Part shown: piece by piece, positions 43,120-54,945 of the stretch | How positions within the stretch are numbered: position 1 is the stretch's first letter | How the letters are laid out: each line of letters starts with the position of its first letter | Assembly (NCBI GenBank): GCA_947579605.1 | Contig: OX388305.1 | Span: 28,223,542-28,287,541 of the forward strand | Length of the DNA: 64,000 bases | Origin: Athripsodes cinereus | Taxonomy: Eukaryota > Arthropoda > Insecta > Trichoptera > Leptoceridae | Direction: 5' to 3' | Position numbers and translations under genes: made by a program | The notes under the pieces: generated by a model | Database searches by the model: none | The model's input: only the letters and a program-made list of their open reading frames with translations | What the model was told of the DNA's origin: nothing

Positions 43120-46018
43120 TTTAATCGTTAATTTCCAAATTTGGCACCTAGTATTATCAGTTATTGAATGCAATGTGATTCTCAATAGACGATATTACAT
43201 AAGGTATTTGTGATGCCTCCTACTTCTACTGTACGAGTGTTTTCTGGTATTGTATCTTGTAGATAGTATATCCACTGTGAGTATCTATATTTTTCAACTT
43301 TCTATCAGCTTAGTGTTGTTGAGTTGACATTGTTATAAACTAAACCAGGTTTTGGCACACTGCCTCGGGTACAACGGCCTCGCAATTTATATCAAAACAA
43401 CTTGAGGAACTGACAATAAAACGTTAAATTTCATTTAAAATTTATATACCGGATTGCCCTGATTTATATTGTAGATTTTTATAGATTTACGTTCATTGGA
43501 ATTAGAAATTAATAAGTTGTAGGATCTATTTTATCATTGAAATTATTTATTAGAAAACATTCAGATAAAAATAGAACAAAGTAAGTATTTGTAAAACATA
43601 CAAAATATTCGGAAATAGTCTATAAAATAAAATACGTATAATATTAATAAATCTTTATTTATCACAAATGTTACAGTACAATGATATGGAAAAATATAAA
43701 AATATAAACAATATACCAACGAGGGCGGACTTATCGTAAAACAATATCTTCTAGACAACCCCAATACAACATCTTCCTGTCAATCCTAGTTCTATCATTA
43801 ATTCATTCATTCATTCATACACAGAATTTTCCAAAAGCCAGGTACTCGTAATAAATATGCTGATTGCCCTATTTGTGTCGTTAAAAAATAAGACTCTCGG
43901 AATGGATGGCATGCTTTGTCTCCAAATTATAGATGTTAATTGTTTTACATTTGAGATTTTATGAGAACTAGATTTAAACAATAAAAAATAAAACATTTAT
44001 ATTTAATAGTAGGTATAGTAGACTATAGGAAAGTCAATGAGGAAGTACCTACTAAATATATGTGTTTTATTTTCATTAATTTAACATAAGCTTTCACCAA
44101 ATAACGTCGGTCGACAATATTAATTAGAACTAGACTCTTTATACAGAGAAATTATGATGTTATATATTCAAAAAATAAAAATAGTGAAGTGTAATGAAAT
44201 AAATCATATAATGAAATAATAATAATCGTATATTTATCTATATTATTTTATATTATGACGTGGATGTAATGTCCTAAAATTGATGAATTGTGGTGTCCTT
44301 GAGGTGCTTTAGCACGTAAACGACACTTTAATGTTGTCCGACAGTAATAATAATTATAAAACTGACTATACACTTTGACAGTTTGTTGGATAATCATGAA
44401 GAACCCTTTTTTACTGTAATACAAGTAAAAAATAAATCGTTTGTGGAGAAAATCGTGGTTTGAAATAATTCAGTAGGTAATGGTGAAATAAGTCAACAAG
44501 TAGAATAAGTACCAAAAAGGCTTAATTGTATAACAAATTAATATATTTAATATATCTCATTTATCCTTCCGTACACTTTCAAATGAATGTTCAATGAGTA
44601 CCAATAGAAATTAATTTATTCAATAAGATTTCAAAACAATTGTAAAAAAAATATATTTAAGTTTACAGTGACATAATCACATTTCTCCGTAATAAAATAT
44701 CTGAAATTATTAAAATAATCTTCGTGATCTTATGGAATATTGAGGACAGTTCATATGTCATGCATTAACACAGATCTTATATATTATCCATTCTATACTA
44801 AAGTGACTTTAATTATATACCTATTATAAATTATACATAAGGGGATTTTTATAGACATATCTTTTATATACGATTTCTTCAACGATTCAACAGAACTAAA
44901 ATACTCGATTTTTAAATTAAATTAAATTACTTAAATTAATAGTAAATCAATAATATTAAATACTTGATTATTTTATTGGAAACCAAGAAAATCATAAACC
45001 AAAATGAAAAATTAGAACCGTAGTTGATACCACATTCAAAACTCATCAAATCCAATTTATAATCACAACAAAATCGAATTAAAAATGCATAAATAACACA
45101 TAAAACCAAATAATTAAAAGTCATCATCCACATTAATACAACTCATTAAAGCAATATTTAAAATACATTAAAATCGCATTTATAACAAGATCAAATCAAA
45201 TTTAAAGCACGTTAATACCACAACTCGTGGAACTCACATTAAAAATTCATTGAAACCAATGATAAACTTTGAAAAACAAAGCGCACTAACTTTTAAACTG
45301 ATATAATATTGTTGTGCATTTAATAAAGGTAGCCTGATGATGAAAACGGAAGCTTTTGAAAGTTCGAGCTATCTCGCGTTGAATAAAATTATGCGAAATC
45401 ACTAAAGTTTTATATACTAACTGTAAAATTAGTGTCTTTTATCTATTTAAATCCAATTTATCTAATATCACAATGAAGGGTACGACATTAATTAGTGAAG
45501 TAGTAATTTAGTGAAGATAAATTTAAGTTTATAATTGACCTAAATGCATTTCTAACATTATCATAGTAAGCGATTCTTTGTCGTGAATGTGAAAGAGATT
45601 TTAACATATTTTTGTTGTAATTATGAAAATTTATAACTACATAAATGTTTTAAGTCTAATGGATTCACCTTTTCACTTTATAATAATATTCTATGGTGAT
45701 GTTTTATTAACATGCCACTTATCATAATACTACATATATAATATTAATATGATAATATTGCATATTACTACTACCACTTTGTGTCTATTTTAGTGATAGG
45801 TATATTTTGATTATATAATTGTTTGTTCCACCCGAGTTCAATGATCGCTGAGTGGATCAAACGAATAGCACTTCTAATTCATCACAATTTACTTAGTAGT
45901 GATATAAATTATATTTTATTCATTTTAAAATATCAGAAGAACTTTTACATTCCTAAATCACTCGCAAACGAGTGGATGGCCTTGAGAAAAATAGAATAGA
46001 ACTTTTACATTACTACAT
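43120..46018. other. Intergenic; contains a G-poor tract
   Basis: Mostly featureless AT-rich DNA. The stretch 44980-45260 is strongly depleted in G on the plus strand and rich in ACA/CATTAAA words, which suggests a decayed simple repeat or a strand-biased element. Confidence 0.45.
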
Positions 46019-46155
46019 CTGGCTACCTAGAAATATTGCATTTGGCGATCGACTACACACGAACTTTTTGTTATTGTTACATTATAATGTTATGGTACAT
46101 TGTCGAAAAGTTCGTTTGTAGTCGATCGCCAAATGTAATTTGTCTAGGTACCCAG
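46019..46155. mobile_element. Fold-back MITE, ~50-bp imperfect arms
   Basis: The left end CTGGCTACCTAG and right end CTAGGTACCCAG are inverted. The arms continue through GCATTTGGCGATCGACTAC and its complement, and CGAACTTTT. The loop is AT-rich. No target duplication is visible. Confidence 0.8.
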
Positions 46156-46243
46156 GTCCGTAAAAATGAAACGAAAATAGCGTGTACTACATAATATATC
46201 AACATAAACATGACTGCACCAATTTAGCAATTGAGTAAATTTT

Positions 46244-46310
46244 TTATTTTATTTATTTATTCATTCTTTACTGTACATTGATTAAAAACAATTACATAAA
46301 AAAAATTGAT
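46244..46310 (-). mobile_element. LINE 3' tail remnant, minus strand
   Basis: On the minus strand: TTATGTAATTGTTTTTAATC, GTACAGTAAAGAATGAATAA and a tail. It matches 32517-32570 closely. Confidence 0.65.
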
Positions 46311-46456
46311 TGTTTTGGAGTGAACTATTCAACTGGAGAAATTAAAACAGTAAAATTAAAATACTATTGTGATATTGATGATATCACACAAGACTAAAAA
46401 ATATCATTTGTAGTTTTTTAACTAATTTACCATCACTCATCCACGTCTTAGTTTAT

Positions 46457-46629
46457 ATTTTTTTTTTGTTTCAAGCAGCTGGTTTTGTTATAAACCCAAA
46501 TACACCATTCACAGTAAGCTACTTAAAGCTTGTGTCGTGAAAGGGAAGTTTGCCGGCACCTGGTAACGAACCACGGACCCCTTGTTCACGAGGCAGAGAC
46601 TCTACCTCCAGGCTACCGACGAACTCATC
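46457..46629 (-). mobile_element. SINE family 1, near full length
   Basis: The T-run at 46457 marks the A-tail; then GGTTTTGTTATAAACCC, CTTGTGTCGTGAAAGG, and box B as GGTTCGTTACCAGG (altered from GGTTCGATCCC). It ends CGACGAACTCATC. The box B change would be expected to weaken Pol III promotion. Confidence 0.87.
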
Positions 46630-48465
46630 ATCAATGTAGATAAGAAGAAAACTTACTACTAGTACATTTGCTGAAAATATCTCTTTTTACTTTGTTACGT
46701 ATCAGCTTTTAGATAAATATTTTGTCCTTTTCATTGACTATGAAATGCATTTAGTCGTATGACTAACAATTTAATTAATGCATTTAAACAGAGATTGTTG
46801 ATTACTTAATGCATTATTATTTTATACAATATGGATTAATCATAATATGAACTATAAGACTCATGTAATACTACGCGATCAAGTAATATCATACTAGTAA
46901 CCATAAAATATATCAAAGATGAATGCATCAAGTATCTACAATGTATGTAGGCAATGTAAATTAACATAACAATGAAGTAAATATCTTTTGTGTTTCTAAA
47001 GAGAATATAACCTTCGTATAACTATTAAAGTCCGTTTGTATTTAAGTATGTTTGTATGTTTTATATAATAACATTTTCAATTACATATTATGATGAGATT
47101 ACATTATATCTTCTTATGTGAACTGTTTTTCGAACATGTTTCGGGAAATTTACCTATATTTTTTCAATATACTTATTTAAAAAATCGTGCAACTTTTCAT
47201 ACTACTGTGGGTATATTTATTTATTTAAAAACACCATAATAAAAATAAGTACACAAAATTTAACCAATCAACTACTACATAATAATAAACCATAAGCATT
47301 CTCCCAATCAAAATTTCTCGTGGTACAAGAGTTCCGTCCCATACCTGGATATCTCAAGAGTCTAAATCTCCTATATATATATCCGCTTTCCCAAGCAACC
47401 ATTTTGTCTTTACGAGCTGGTATCAGTGGGCAACTTGAGAGGCTAGCCTAAAACACCACATAGAAATCTTTTTCTTCTAAGTCTTTGATGTTCTTTTTAG
47501 GAGGATATAATGTCTGAACTGAAACTATACATACAATTTAGTAAATTAAATTTTAGCAGTGAAAGAACGCGCTAGAAAGATGCTACCGATTTACTGTAGA
47601 TTCATATTTGTATTCTTTTAATTCAATAATGTAGAAACATGACGTAAGGCTGGAGTAAATAACTAGTTGGAATATAATATAAGCATAACTAAGCTGAGAA
47701 TAATATGTTATGCAATTTCACAATAATGTTCTTTATAAGCGATGTATTCATTTCCCATATGCGCAAGGCATACATAACATAGTATTATGTCGAGTTGATA
47801 AGAGAGGAGAAAACGCAATAAATGTCATAATTTTGTAAATGGAAGGTATAATATGATCACACACATCGATGAATAATATTTGTTAATACTCACTTCAATA
47901 TTTATATCGACTCACCTGTTTCATTAACCAACAACACAAAACTCTAATATTCCAGTGTGTTGTGTACTCTAGTGTTCTACCAAAAACTAAAAAAATGTGC
48001 TTTTAATATAAACTATTTAAATATTCAAAATTTTTGTTTTTGGAATTGAATATATCACTTTCTAAATGAAATAAGCTAAAACTCTAGATTTTGAAAAAAA
48101 AAAACTGGTTGGCCTATGGAATATATCGATATATCCGTTTCAGGTTCAGTTACCATAAAAGTAAATCTATCTAGTGTAATCTTTCAAGATGAGATCATGT
48201 GTTTTTTATTTATTAAAAGATGATGTGCAATTTGGCGATCGTACGAACGAAAAAATTACCTTCAGAGAATAACCCAAATCTAAAAATGTTTCGATGTACA
48301 TGGTATCACGCAAAATTTCACTTGGAAAAGTTTTTGAGCCACTTCGTTTATATTTTCGGTATTAATTATGTAATGATATTTAGACATATTCATATTGTTT
48401 TAGAGCAACTAGATTTGTCATTAATTATTATATTATATGAGCTTTTCGCTACCCCAAAAAAAGGC
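46630..48465. other. Intergenic, nothing firmly recognised
   Basis: The block 47330-47470 is GC-richer and on the minus strand reads KDKMVAWESG followed by RFRLLRYPGMGRNS, which is protein-like but matches no family I can name. The rest is AT-rich. Confidence 0.4.
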
Positions 48466-48600
48466 AGACAGTTGAAGATTACGGACAATTTATTTAACAT
48501 CTTCAGTTCTGTGTTGAGATACGTCATCCACCCATCTTGGATGTTTTATATTTTATAGCACGAAGGGAACCTACATGTTGTTATATGCAGTAAGTATATT
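48466..48600 (+). mobile_element. Family-2 element, degenerate fragment
   Basis: Retains AAGATTACGGACAATTTATT..CATCTTCAGTTCTG, CATCCACCCATCTTGGATG, TTTTATATTTTATAGCACGAAGG and TTATATGCAG in the order of the full-length copies. The 3' end is lost. A 112-codon frame overlapping it is chance. Confidence 0.6.
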
Positions 48601-50541
48601 GGTAAGATCAAATACAAATTATAACAAACACAATTTGCATATAAACATAGTCATACCTTAAAACTGTTTATTTGCAGGTGAGTAATGTAATATTTGAGTC
48701 ATTTCGGTTTCATAGTTAGATAATCATTATAATCTAGTACATATGTTAATCTATAAAGATGTGATGGAAATGATTACCAGTTTATGATTTTCGACATTGC
48801 TGCACTCTGTTAATTCAGGGTACCTACCTACACAGTGTTGCATGCTGTTTGAATTAGTCATCTAATGAATCTCTGCACGAAATATTATGAACAGCATTTC
48901 ACTTAATTCGCTCAATCATCATATTCTTATCTTTTGAATTAATTACTTTGTTTATTACATTTTTTTCACGCCCAACAGTCTTTGAGTCATGGGACTGTCA
49001 GAATTGATTAAATTAAATTGTTTCTCGATAATAAATTAATCCGCTATTTGACCTGTATTCAATTATTTATTTATAAAATTAATAATACAACTTATATTTT
49101 TCACCAAATATTATTCACCAAGTCTTATTAATAAAATAATTTAAATTTGGTTTTAAATCTGGCAATCTACTTGAGTTAAAGTGTTTACTTGGTTATTTTT
49201 TTTGTATCTACATATGTTCAAAAGCACCATGTCATCTTAATAATATGAGGTGCAATAATAACCGTCTTCTATAAAGAATATTCAAAAGCATAAAATAATC
49301 AATTTCTGCTACTTAACTTTACAAAATGAACTAAGATTTTCTTAATTTTAAATTTTTAAAGATAAGTCTGCGTCTCGTATGATAAACTAGTATACAAACA
49401 CCCCATAAAAAGCCGATGACTACTATTGTATTGAGCTATTGCTTAATGAATCGTTCTATTTATTATTCAGCCCCATACATTTCTACAAATAAATTCAAGA
49501 CGCTTTAAAGGCGAATGTTTGTTCACTTTTATCATATTTTCATTTCGAATGCAGCGATATAGTTTGTTAAATATTTTGTTATTTGCACACAAAGTGATTA
49601 TTTAGGCTTCAACATTTATGGAAGTTGAAGTGTAAAAATCCAGATAAATGATTGAATTGATTATTTCGCAAAAGTACGTAGTGTAAACACTTTACGTTAT
49701 CTTCAGAGATATAATTTGCATAGAATAACTACAAATACAGATACTGTGACATAATTATAATTCAATTAAGGCAATGGACCGAATGTCAAGAAAATTATAT
49801 TGTGAGAAGAAAAACAAAATTATTTAATATTTTTTTGTCACTCATGAATCAATTGATTTTCATGAATCAATTGATTTTCATGAATTATAACTGTGTTTGC
49901 TTATCTTGGCTAAAGAGACATTGAAGGACTGTAGTAAAAAAATCACACATGGGGGTATCTTGGCTGGTCAGTCCTTCAGGCTGCCCACTGTGGCACCTTC
50001 GGTGTGGACAAGATGTGTAGAATTGCGGATTAATGGATGTCCCCAGACTTCTGCGATACCTGGGTGGATGGTGGTGGGTCTCTTTCGATTAAGTTTCCAA
50101 CTTTTGTATAAGAAAACTAATGATAAATTCAACGCAAATTAAATCAAGAATTAATTAGTTGTAGAAGACATGTGATAAGCATGATACAGAGGAACTGAGA
50201 ACGTTGCCCTGGGCCTAAAGTACTCTTTAAGGTACTCCTTTCTGTGTCAATTAAATATATGTGAATTGTTTATCAATGATTTGAATCCAAAAATATTTAC
50301 ATTCACACCTTTGAAAAATCCAGTTTCCGGCACTTAATGGTATCATAGTCAATTCAATAATAAACAATTATTGTTTCATTGGGCAGAGAATGACATCTAT
50401 CGACGTCAACATAAAGCTTTAGTATTTTCCTTTCCCCTGTATTTTATATAATTATATATTCGTAAGTTAGAGTGAAGGTTATGAGACTTTAAAACACGTT
50501 ACGCTTAATAATTTAATAGATGGTGCTGCTGTTTATTACGA
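48601..50541. other. Intergenic; contains a GC-richer block of unknown origin
   Basis: An 18-bp tandem pair (CATGAATCAATTGATTTT twice) is at 49843-49880. The block 49910-50110 is GC-richer with an 81-codon plus frame (GQSFRLPTVAPSVWTRCVEL); possibly a transposon fragment, not identified. Confidence 0.45.
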
Positions 50542-50549
50542 CAATTAGT

Positions 50550-51069
50550 TAGTGTTGTGGAATTCTCAAGAAATAATTTTTGGAGAAATTTACCGAGAAA
50601 TTTCTCGGTAAATTTCTCGAAGTAGAGAATTATCCGAGATTTTTTTATTTTTAACAGTATAATAATAATAAATACTTTATTCAATCAATCAATAACAATG
50701 TACGAATGTTGAGACAATTTATCACCAATTAATTATGGAAACAAAAAATGTTAGGTACCTACATAGAAAAAAGTGCTAATAACTGATGTAAAATCTTGAT
50801 GTTTGACACCCCACATGCCCATATATAAGTTAAAAAAAAATTGTAGATACGTACATGGAAAAGTGTTAAAAACCTCTGATTTGGGCCTTACTCAGACCCA
50901 CAAATTTTGAATCAATCAGGTTGGCTGCGAAAAGTACTGGGCGAAAGATCATAATACCACTACGAAAAATTATGGAGAGAAATTTCTCTTCCATCAGAGG
51001 AGAAATTCTCGGAGATATTTCTCGTTCTCGAGAAATTTCTTTGGAGAATTTTCTCTTCTCACATCACTA
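50550..51069. mobile_element. Non-autonomous hAT-type element, 520 bp, perfect 8-bp target duplication
   Basis: The ends are TAGTGTTGTGGAATTCTC and, on the reverse strand, TAGTGATGTGAGAAGAG. Both ends are filled with GAGAAATTTCTC-type palindromes. The 8-bp duplication CAATTAGT flanks it at 50542-50549 and 51070-51077, the length expected for hAT transposition. No transposase is encoded. Confidence 0.88.
50655..50742 (-). repeat. Fragment nested in the hAT element, shared with 21712-21782
   Basis: ACTTTATTCAATCAATCAAT and GAGACAATTTATCACCAATT correspond to the 21712 fragment; on the minus strand it resembles a GAATAAA-type retroelement tail. Confidence 0.5.
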
Positions 51070-51108
51070 CAATTAGTTGCTGCAGGCTTTCGTGGTCTTC
51101 AGTTATAG

Positions 51109-51387
51109 ATGTTGATGTTCTTCCGGGTTTACCGCGTCTTGTTGATCTCCCTCCTTCGTCTTGAGATTTCGACTATACTGATTGAGTCATTATCAAAAGT
51201 TTGAAACATATAAAAACTTATGATAATGACTCAACGTTTGAAACGTGTGAAAGCTTTTGAAAATGACTCAATTAGTACCTACAGTTTTCACACAAACTTT
51301 TGGTAATGACTCAATCAGTAGAATCGAAACGTCAACAAGGAGGAGGGAGATCAACTAAGCGCGGTAAACCCACAAGAACATCAACAT
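51109..51387. mobile_element. Fold-back element, ~110-bp imperfect arms
   Basis: The left arm (GATGTTGATGTTCTTCCGG, GGTTTACCGCG, TTGATCTCCCTCCTTC, ACTGATTGAGTCATTA) pairs with the right arm (ATGACTCAATCAGTAG, GAGGGAGATCAACTAAG, CGCGGTAAACC, AAGAACATCAACAT). AATGACTCAA words recur in the central part. No coding region. Confidence 0.82.
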
Positions 51388-52698
51388 ACGACAATGTTTA
51401 AGCCATTGCCAACCTGCTTTCAACGTAATAAATCGTTTATATTTTAAAATTGTAAAAGGCGAAAAGGTGTTATGCTAATTAAAGAGAAACAGAAGAGATA
51501 AATTCTAATGTTCAATTAAAAATACAGCTTAGAAAAGAATACAAAGCCTATTCAAAAGGCAAACATAACTAAAAATAATACCACTTTTACGCAAATATTA
51601 GTCATCCAGAATTCATCAAATAAATAAACAGGAAATATTTAACTGCAGTTTTCGGTATCGTGCCAACTAATGGTATCTGCCATTGTATGTGCCATATGTA
51701 AATGCCAACCAATGGATTGGTATCTAAATCATAATTTTTATCTTTTTTATTGGAATAACGTAGATGGATATTGTTTTATAATAAAGTTGTTTTCTGTTAT
51801 TTTTTTGATAAAACTCTTTCAACTTTATCTGTTCAAAACCTAATTTACAGTGACAGCGAGCTCTGTAATATATGAAATTAAATTATTTCACGAATTAGGT
51901 ATACTATGATATAATATTTTATTCTGTATATCAACGAAAAAAAAAAAAAAAACAACAAAACAACAAAAAAAAACAACAAAAAAAGCAAAGTAAACCTAAT
52001 TAAGCGTTAGACGGTTTTATGAATAAAACGTTAAAATCAATGCCTTTCATCGGTATTTATTTTTGAAAATCCATATCTATCGATAACAAATGATTAGTTT
52101 AAAAACAACATCGGTGTTGAAACTTAGGCTACTATAATGGATGTGAAAGTTACAGTTTAATTAAATAATTATTTTAATATGAGTTAATAAGTAATTTTAA
52201 TGTTTATATTATAATAATGAAATGAAAAAAAAAACTATTATCAAATTAAGGTTAAAGCTGTTCCACATTACGGCTACAAGAAATCTTTACGTTGAACCCT
52301 TAGTTATACCTGTATTGTATAATTATTATTATATACCTAATCCTTTTAAGGGTTAAATATTTATTATCTTTTCATTATTTTATAATGTTTTCGCTTGCGG
52401 TCCAGAACTGGTAATATACATTTCACCTTTTAAAGGCAAAGCTTGCTTCAGGCTAATATCCTTGTTTTACTCCTCCGTTTTCCCGGTTCTGACATCTATC
52501 ATAATATATTTCTCAGAACAGTTGGCAATCAATATGAAAATACGCTCGTATACATTTACGTCTTATTTCATGCTACGTTGAACATCAAATTTGTAACAAA
52601 TATTGCAACCTCTGCAGAGTTTAACAACACATATTTCTATTCTTTACTGAGTTAAAATAAAATAAAAATGCTTTTTTTGGTAAATTCTCATCATGTAC
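51388..52698. other. Intergenic
   Basis: Includes an A-rich stretch at 51935-51985 made of A-runs punctuated by CAACAA. Nothing else recognised. Confidence 0.5.
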
Positions 52699-52700
52699 TA

Positions 52701-52853
52701 CACTGAGAAAAATTATTGGTAAATTTACCAATGATTTGTTTGCGAAAAGTTAATATTATAGATTCGCATTAATGAATCGTTTGTACCATCTATGGTCCTA
52801 ATCTGATTGTACGTATACGTACCAATGATTCGTTGTGAGTATTTTTCTCAGTG
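52701..52853. mobile_element. 153-bp MITE with CACTGAGAAAAAT termini and TA duplication
   Basis: Left end CACTGAGAAAAATTA and right end TATTTTTCTCAGTG are inverted repeats, flanked on both sides by TA (52699-52700, 52854-52855). The interior holds the palindromes TTGGTAAATTTACCAA and GTACGTATACGTAC. Consistent with a TA-targeting DNA transposon derivative. Confidence 0.85.
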
Positions 52854-52855
52854 TA

Positions 52856-54069
52856 ATATTTCTGATTTTTACTCGTTTCTTTAACAACGTCAGTAAAAAA
52901 TATAATCTCTTCAAAAACTAAGGCTTCGCATCACAAATAAAATTGATATAGAATGATTAATACACAAACCATCTCTTTTTCATAAAAAGACTGAGTATCG
53001 GGTTTATGAAACTGTAAAGATTAAATAATAAGAAAAATAATTAATGTATAAAGAATAAAGGTGGATATGTTATTTTTGTTACGTTGCATTCGATTTTTTT
53101 TAACATATTTTTTAACAGAATATTTTCACTTCTAATATGCACATTCAATAACTAAAATATAAATAATATACAATGTAGTAGGTATATGAGAATATTATTT
53201 ATTCAGTTGGGGATATTGAACGCATTTAAATGGAAGTCTAAACGTTGAGTGATGTATTGATTACATTTCCATTTACAAACACTTTCCGGACGCGCGAAAC
53301 ATTTCATAGAAGAGTAGTTTAATATACAATTTACATGTATAACATACTGTATTATGTAGTAGGTGTAAACTATATACAGAGCAGGCAGTGCAGCAGGCAG
53401 TGTTGTCCATGGAACATCTGATCAACCTTGACCCATAACGTTCCTGCCGGAAGCAACAGATAGCTTTGCGAGTAATGTTAGAAAACTTTAGGCGTAGTTA
53501 ATTACTTGTGTTATATAATATTTCTTACTAACTGTTTTATGAAACAATAGAGCTACGTTATAACACTAGGTACCTATTATAACATAGGCAGTTGAAGATT
53601 ATTACTCCTTGGTTTTATACAACCTTTTCAGCAATGTTATTATGCTTTTGAAATATGGGTAATAAATACCTAAACTCTGTTGCTGTAATAAACTCTGTTG
53701 CTGTAATAAAAAACGCATGCAAGTTGTAATGAAAAACTGAGACTTAAAAATTAATTATAAAATAATATATCTGATGTACCTATATGTATGTATATAAATA
53801 AGTTAAACCATTAGACCTGCCGCGCACTGGCAACTTTATCAAAGTAACTATTTAGTTGCTTATAAAAAGTATACACGCATTTTGTAGATGATCTATTTCA
53901 CCAAGTTCTCCAGTGGTGTTCATGATGCCGCAGTCCACTTGTCAACATTGGTAATATATACACCTCGAAGTTTGTTTTCTTTATAAAGTATTTTTACACC
54001 AAAAAAGAAATAAATATCTATATACACAGCTTTTTTTTAATAATGAGTGAAATTGAGTTTAATTACATG
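52856..54069. other. Intergenic, nothing recognised
   Basis: AT-rich. Short tandem pairs at 53387-53402 (GCAGGCAGTG type) and 53679-53710 (CTCTGTTGCTGTAATAAA twice). Confidence 0.5.
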
Positions 54070-54078
54070 ATAAAATTT

Positions 54079-54342
54079 AAATATCCCGTGGAGCACCCGG
54101 TAAAGAATTGGTCTCTCAATCTTCTGCGTAAGTTTTCGAGTGTCCTGTAAAAGGTAGGTGTTCGAAAAAATTAAGACATTATACATCTTAAATTCAGCGA
54201 TGAGGTTTGCCACCCATCCTGAATGTATTGATTTTATATTGGCACGAAGAGGACAGTTCGCATGTTTCTTACATGCAGCTGATCTGCTGGCTACCCTACT
54301 TGTGGGATATGCCGTGATGGTATAGTAGTAATAGTAGTAGTA
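54079..54342 (+). mobile_element. Family-2 element, full length, 9-bp target duplication
   Basis: CCCGTGGAGCACCCGGTAAA, TTTTCGAGTGTCCTGTAAAA, CAGCGATGAGGTTTGCCACC, CTGGCTACCCTACTTGTGGG and GTGATGGTATAGTAGTAA; the tail is a mix of TAG and TAA. ATAAAATTT occurs at 54070-54078 and 54343-54351. Very similar to the 42081 copy. Confidence 0.85.
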
Positions 54343-54345
54343 ATA

Positions 54346-54781
54346 AAATTTCAGAGTATAAAATAAGTGTTAGAAATTCACCAAAATGTGAGCTCAACAT
54401 ATTATGCATCTATGATGGTATATGATATAATCCATGATATAAAATAAGAACTATTGCAAGCAGTTAACGTTTATGCGAGGCTGTAGATAGCCATTCCGGA
54501 ATAAAAGGATTAAATCCATTGTGGTAAGTAAACACTTTTGGAACTACATAAACAGACTACACGTGTATTTTGTTCGTGGTCATACTATCCGGGAAAGTCC
54601 ATAGCGTCGCATAAACACAGGGTCAGGGTAACGACTCGTTCGAAAAAAGTGTCGCAGACATTTTAAAGAATTTGTACGTTTGCAAACGGACGCCATATTA
54701 TAAAATGATGAAACCATACTATAAGACTTAGTAGTCATATAAAAAATTATAGTTCCATTTCATACCGTCACATAACGTTGC
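54346..54781. other. Intergenic; short GC-richer block
   Basis: The block 54580-54700 is GC-richer and not recognised. Confidence 0.45.
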
Positions 54782-54826
54782 TTTTTTTTAAGAAACATAT
54801 ATCTGGGTTCTATTATAAACCAAAGC
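54782..54826 (-). mobile_element. SINE family 1, short 3' fragment
   Basis: T-run, AAGAAACATATATCTGGGTT and TATTATAAACCAAA match the SINE 3' end; everything upstream is missing. Confidence 0.6.
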
Positions 54827-54945
54827 AACAAATTTATTTGTGTTTTAACACATTCGTGCATTTGAATGAGTAGCAGATGGTCGAAAAATAATGGTTCATT
54901 TTTGTTACCTATTTTTTTAAATTTAATTATGAAGGTAAAAAAAAC

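Noticed and set aside
48220..48558. 112-codon plus-strand frame
   Set aside because: Its second half is a degenerate family-2 element and its first part contains a fold-back arm word; no protein family resemblance.
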